Below are positions 42,808-45,285 of a stretch of DNA of 45,285 nucleotides, one piece after another. Position 1 is the first letter of the stretch; the number at the start of each line of letters is the position of its first letter. This DNA comes from Turicibacter sp. (lineage in GTDB: Bacteria > Bacillota_I > Bacilli_A > MOL361 > Turicibacteraceae), in the NCBI GenBank assembly GCA_009780245.1, contig WRAJ01000016.1, positions 1-45,285 on the forward strand, in the 5' to 3' direction. The notes below the pieces were generated by a model. It was not told where the DNA came from. It did no database searches and saw nothing but the letters and a program-made list of their open reading frames with translations. Both the position numbers and the translations under genes were made by a program.

Positions 42808-42931
42808 TCACCACCTCTGTTGTGTATGCTTGTAAGGCTTCTTCAAAAGTCATAAATGATCCGATGGGAAAATAAGATGTTTCATCATCATTATCATCTT
42901 CTTCTATCGGAGACAATGCGTCATTTCCCAT
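42764..42931 (-). CDS. Small acidic ORF, 55 codons
   Basis: Begins MGNDALSPIEEDDNDDE and contains SYFPIGSFMTFEEALQAYTT. The frame stays open ~20 codons upstream without a start, where ESYLPMGN looks like a second copy of SYFPIGS. That suggests either an internal duplication or a gene whose 5' end is lost. The binding site before the ATG is weak. It overlaps the TTG-started ORF by 44 nt. Function unknown. Confidence 0.35.
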   Translation of the reverse strand: MGNDALSPIEEDDNDDETSYFPIGSFMTFEEALQAYTTEVVIVRYKLPISDFYVF

Positions 42932-43018
42932 CGGTAAGTAGGACTCATCTAATAAATGTAAGGCATAATGGCATATTATTGCCCCTCATTAATTAATCTT
43001 TCTCCCCTAATTTTCAAA

Positions 43019-43195
43019 TTATTCTCCGTTATTTTTCTTTTTTCGTTTTTCAAAAAATCCAATGACATGATAAATGATAAAGATTAGTGCGATACTCCCA
43101 TAAAGAAGAAAGAAGAGGATACCACCGTTCCATTCTAACATCATCCTGACCATCCTCAGCGAACTTAATGTTGACATTAAGATTACTCGATTCAT
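43019..43195 (-). CDS. Small membrane protein, 58 residues
   Basis: One strong transmembrane segment (ILFFLLYGSIALIFIIYHVI, ~28-48) and a basic tail (FFEKRKKKNNGE). GGGAG lies 8 nt before the ATG at 43195; an in-frame GTG at 43204 abuts that site. It is divergent from the AgrD-like gene across a 232-nt gap and is followed on the same strand by two more small ORFs. The family is not recognised; holin-like or peptide-toxin roles are possible by size only. Confidence 0.5.
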   Translation of the reverse strand: MNRVILMSTLSSLRMVRMMLEWNGGILFFLLYGSIALIFIIYHVIGFFEKRKKKNNGE

Positions 43196-43362
43196 ATTTT
43201 TCACTCCCTTTATTTATGATATATAACATAATTATAAAGGATTGTGCTGACAGATGAAATGCCATTTGTTTCAACGGACGGTAATCATTGTTTTGAAAAA
43301 ATTGAAAGGGATTACTTATGCGGTTGTAGCGCTTTCTTTGAATGTCGATTTAAGTGAATTGC

Positions 43363-43391
43363 TTGTATTTTTTGGCAGTATCTGCTATGAT
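43363..43391 (+). promoter_or_regulatory. Promoter of the AgrD-like gene
   Basis: TTGTAT at 43363-43368, a 17-nt spacer ending TGC, and TATGAT at 43386-43391, an extended -10. It lies about 36 nt before the GTG start. Confidence 0.7.
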
Positions 43392-43427
43392 GATAAGAGC
43401 GATTTCGTTGAAAGGTGTTGATTAATT

Positions 43428-43565
43428 GTGTTAAAAAGGAAAAAAGTATTGCTAAAAATTGCAACATTTTTGCTTGCCCTAGCACCAGCGGTAGTTGCAG
43501 CTCGCTTCTCTCTTTTTCTTCTCTTGGGAGAGCCTAGATTACCACGAAAATTTAAACAATTATAA
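43428..43565 (+). CDS. agrD: AgrD-like cyclic autoinducer precursor, 45 residues
   Basis: Starts with GTG behind GAAAGGTG. The layout is that of AgrD: a basic amphipathic N-terminal helix (LKRKKVLLKIATFLLALAP), a short core AARFSLFLLL and the C-terminal recognition tail GEPRLPRKF. The tail corresponds to the GEPxLP/xxPExP motif that AgrB cuts in front of. The core has Ser28 and no Cys, so the product would be a lactone, as in the Fsr and S. intermedius peptides, and not a thiolactone. If the ring has five members it would be S-L-F-L-L. No AgrB is in the window. The gene is convergent with agrC, and the two stops lie in one shared terminator. Confidence 0.78.
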   Translation: MLKRKKVLLKIATFLLALAPAVVAARFSLFLLLGEPRLPRKFKQL

Positions 43566-43586
43566 AACTGCCATTTGGCAGTTTTA
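43563..43586. terminator. Bidirectional terminator containing both agrD and agrC stop codons
   Basis: Perfect 11-bp inverted repeat TAAAACTGCCA/TGGCAGTTTTA with a 2-nt centre. The agrD TAA (43563-43565) and the agrC TAA (43586-43584) are the two ends of the stem. Confidence 0.8.
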
Positions 43587-44831
43587 TTCTGTCTTATCAC
43601 CAACCCTCATCCCTACGCTCAAGTAATAGCTGTTGAATTCCTGTCTATATCTACAATTGGCATTAACGTCACCATTATAACTTCTAACATCTTTTAACAG
43701 CTTTGATAGACCATAGCCACGATCTCCTTCTTTTGTGGAACTTTTCCTACCGAACATTAAATCAATTTCAGTTGTTGATTTACGATCACTTTCATTTTCA
43801 ACAATTATCTCAAGATTTGTTGCTTCAACTGTTATGCTAACAAGGATCGGCTTCTTGGTTTTGGTATCAAAAGCATTATCTAGAAATGTTCCCAACATTT
43901 GGACAATGATCGGAATCGGGATTTGCTCATTTTCATAATAATAGTTAATATTCGTTATGACTTCTGCTCTTGATTGATGTGCCTGCTTTTGATTTTCGAT
44001 AAATGTCAATAAATTATCTTCATAGTTTTTCGCCTTAAAAGCTTTCATCTCGGGGATATCAAAGCCAATTCCTTTAAGTGTTTGTGTATAATGGCTTTCC
44101 AGCTTTTCAGGATCTTTTTCAGTTTGCAATAAAAAATCTATCCCTGTTAGTAAATTTCTTGTGTCATGTCTTTCTTCTTTTAATTTCATGGTATATACTG
44201 CCATTTTATAAAAAGAAACCGCCATAATCAGGCTGATTGCCAAATTTATCCATCTAGCCGTAATTAATTCATGAACAAAGTACAGTAGCAATAAAAGCCC
44301 AACAGAAAATGTGAAGGTAACATCAACCAATGTTATGCTCATTTTAATGAATAAAAAGATATCATAAAGAGCAATGCGTTTGCAAATCAAAATGACAGAT
44401 GCTAATACGATAATTTGAGATATGAGCGCAACATAGATGTTATTCGAGACATTGAATATCAATGTTATGATAATCAACGGAAATTGAATTAATAAGCCTA
44501 CTATAAAAGCTATTGCATAAGCAAGAATGGCATGTATCATTTTTTCTTTTGTTATCATTTTAATCGCTACAACAAATACAATCATAAAAATGATATTGAC
44601 AATAAGTTCAACAGATTGGCTATCGCCGATCATATAAAACATGCTTCCTACAACCACACCATATCCGATACCAATTAATAGCAGCTTAAGCGTAATTTTC
44701 GGCTTATTAATTTTCTTCTCATCAAACAACAAGCTTGTTCGCGGCTTCATTGTGACACAAATAAGATAATAAAGCGTAAGCCCGTTTAAAGAGTTTAGTA
44801 AAATAAATATAAGCCATAATCTAATATCCAT
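43584..44831 (-). CDS. agrC: AgrC-like sensor histidine kinase
   Basis: A 415-residue receptor kinase. The first ~210 residues form about six transmembrane helices, the peptide-sensing part of AgrC. The phospho-acceptor is His222 in KEERHDTRNLL, and ATP binding uses MLGTFLDNAFD (N-box, ~312-322) and GDRGYGLSKLL (G-box, ~369-379), a GHKL fold of the SpoOB/AgrC type. It follows agrA by 11 nt, with AGGGGG as binding site, so the two are one operon. The 45-residue AgrD-like peptide encoded tail-to-tail is its probable ligand precursor. Confidence 0.9.
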   Translation of the reverse strand: MDIRLWLIFILLNSLNGLTLYYLICVTMKPRTSLLFDEKKINKPKITLKLLLIGIGYGVVVGSMFYMIGDSQSVELIVNIIFMIVFVVAIKMITKEKMIHAILAYAIAFIVGLLIQFPLIIITLIFNVSNNIYVALISQIIVLASVILICKRIALYDIFLFIKMSITLVDVTFTFSVGLLLLLYFVHELITARWINLAISLIMAVSFYKMAVYTMKLKEERHDTRNLLTGIDFLLQTEKDPEKLESHYTQTLKGIGFDIPEMKAFKAKNYEDNLLTFIENQKQAHQSRAEVITNINYYYENEQIPIPIIVQMLGTFLDNAFDTKTKKPILVSITVEATNLEIIVENESDRKSTTEIDLMFGRKSSTKEGDRGYGLSKLLKDVRSYNGDVNANCRYRQEFNSYYLSVGMRVGDKTE

Positions 44832-44842
44832 TTGACTACCCC

Positions 44843-45285
44843 CTAATCCCTAAACATCGAATAGATGTGTTTCCGGTACGCGGGGTCGATCGGAATTTTC
44901 TTTTCGCATCCCTTCAACAGCAAATAGTGGTCGATTTTTGAAACTTTAATGATTTTATTTGCATTCACAATCGTGACATCGTTGCACCGCAATAACTCTT
45001 TTTCTTCTGGCGAAATCATGTACTTAGCAAATTTTTCAAACGACTGATGCTTCGTAATCGAAATCGTTTCTTCATCAGGTATATTTGGAGTTGCACCTAG
45101 GGTGAAAAGTTCGATCTTCATCCGATTTTTTATTTTCTGTAGAAACAGAAAATCTTCGCGATAATGACGATAGATACCGTTGCTTGCATCAATAGCGGGT
45201 ATAAATTGCGGCTTTGGTTTAACAGGCGCTTCTAACTGACGACGTACCGCACTGGAAACCTTCTCCCATTCGATGGGTTTTGTAA
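44843..45285 (-). CDS. agrA: AgrA-like LytTR response regulator (5' end outside window)
   Basis: The frame is open to the window edge, giving the last 147 residues. It begins TKPIEWEKVSSAVRRQL, the end of a receiver domain where K-P follows the conserved beta-5 strand. The LytTR DNA-binding domain follows: FIPAIDASNGIYRHYRED, NDVTIVNANKIIKVSKIDHY and the final DPAYRKHIYSMF. Such regulators bind paired direct repeats and switch on quorum genes. The internal ATG at 45121 is not a credible start because it would remove half the LytTR domain. agrC follows 11 nt later. Confidence 0.85.
   Translation of the reverse strand, partial: TKPIEWEKVSSAVRRQLEAPVKPKPQFIPAIDASNGIYRHYREDFLFLQKIKNRMKIELFTLGATPNIPDEETISITKHQSFEKFAKYMISPEEKELLRCNDVTIVNANKIIKVSKIDHYLLLKGCEKKIPIDPAYRKHIYSMFRD

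Noticed and set aside
43259..43357. Plus-strand 32-codon open frame upstream of agrD
   Set aside because: No binding site precedes the ATG, and it has no hydrophobic, repeat or signal features. It ends just before the agrD promoter.
45121..45121. ATG at 45121 as the start of a stand-alone 92-residue DNA-binding protein
   Set aside because: The frame is open upstream to the window edge. It encodes the end of a receiver domain and the first strands of LytTR, so this is an internal Met.

Overview
The window is a chromosomal piece of a low-GC, Gram-positive-type bacterium (Bacillota). The supporting signs are AGGAGG-like ribosome binding sites, TTGxxx-17-TATAAT promoters (often with a TGn extended -10), lipobox lipoproteins, an LPETG wall-anchored protein and an AgrC/AgrA quorum-sensing pair. 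Many secreted and lipid-anchored proteins are strongly acidic. The genus cannot be fixed from the sequence alone; a Lactobacillales-like or fermentative clostridial lineage is a guess.

Region 1 (1-13.9 kb) is an accessory stretch. It opens with five copies of a 72-bp non-coding tandem repeat. A minus-strand run follows: a heterodimeric ABC multidrug exporter, a small membrane protein and a GNAT acetyltransferase, with a D-2-hydroxyacid dehydrogenase upstream. Next come a RelE/ParE-type toxin-antitoxin pair whose toxin seems to have lost its start codon, four more GNAT acetyltransferases, an ASCH-domain protein and a flavin reductase-like protein. One GNAT gene (9425-9901) has its own promoter, a 19-codon leader peptide and mutually exclusive hairpins resembling a translational attenuator. 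A membrane Ser/Thr kinase is divergent from a small HTH-like protein; a lipoprotein and a YfcE-type phosphoesterase close the region.

Region 2 (14.1-30.7 kb) is a metabolic island for amino-acid fermentation. A tightly packed plus-strand run of eleven genes (ald, a MerR-methyltransferase fusion, arcA, ord, ortA, ortB, oraS, oraE, glmL, pduO-type adenosyltransferase, orr) ends at a hairpin array. It is followed by alr and by a cobalamin riboswitch controlling a BtuFCD-type importer. Together these encode L-ornithine -> D-ornithine (Orr) -> 2,4-diaminopentanoate (OraSE, adenosylcobalamin and PLP) -> 2-amino-4-oxopentanoate (Ord) -> acetyl-CoA + D-alanine (OrtAB). Alr and Ald can then carry D-alanine to pyruvate and ammonia. 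Arginine deiminase feeds arginine in at the top, but arcB and arcC are not in the window. Cofactor supply is encoded alongside.

Region 3 (30.7-39.6 kb) holds a YjiH-type and a YibE/F-type membrane protein, a 1411-residue LPETG-anchored M14 zinc carboxypeptidase and a RocB-like M20 hydrolase, consistent with peptide and arginine scavenging.

Region 4 (39.6-45.3 kb, mostly minus strand) holds an FtsX-type permease, a lipoprotein and a small secreted polypeptide whose ribosome binding site can be hidden in a hairpin, then three very small ORFs. It ends with an agr-like locus: a 45-codon AgrD-like autoinducer precursor on the plus strand, convergent with AgrC and with AgrA, which runs off the window. 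No AgrB is visible.
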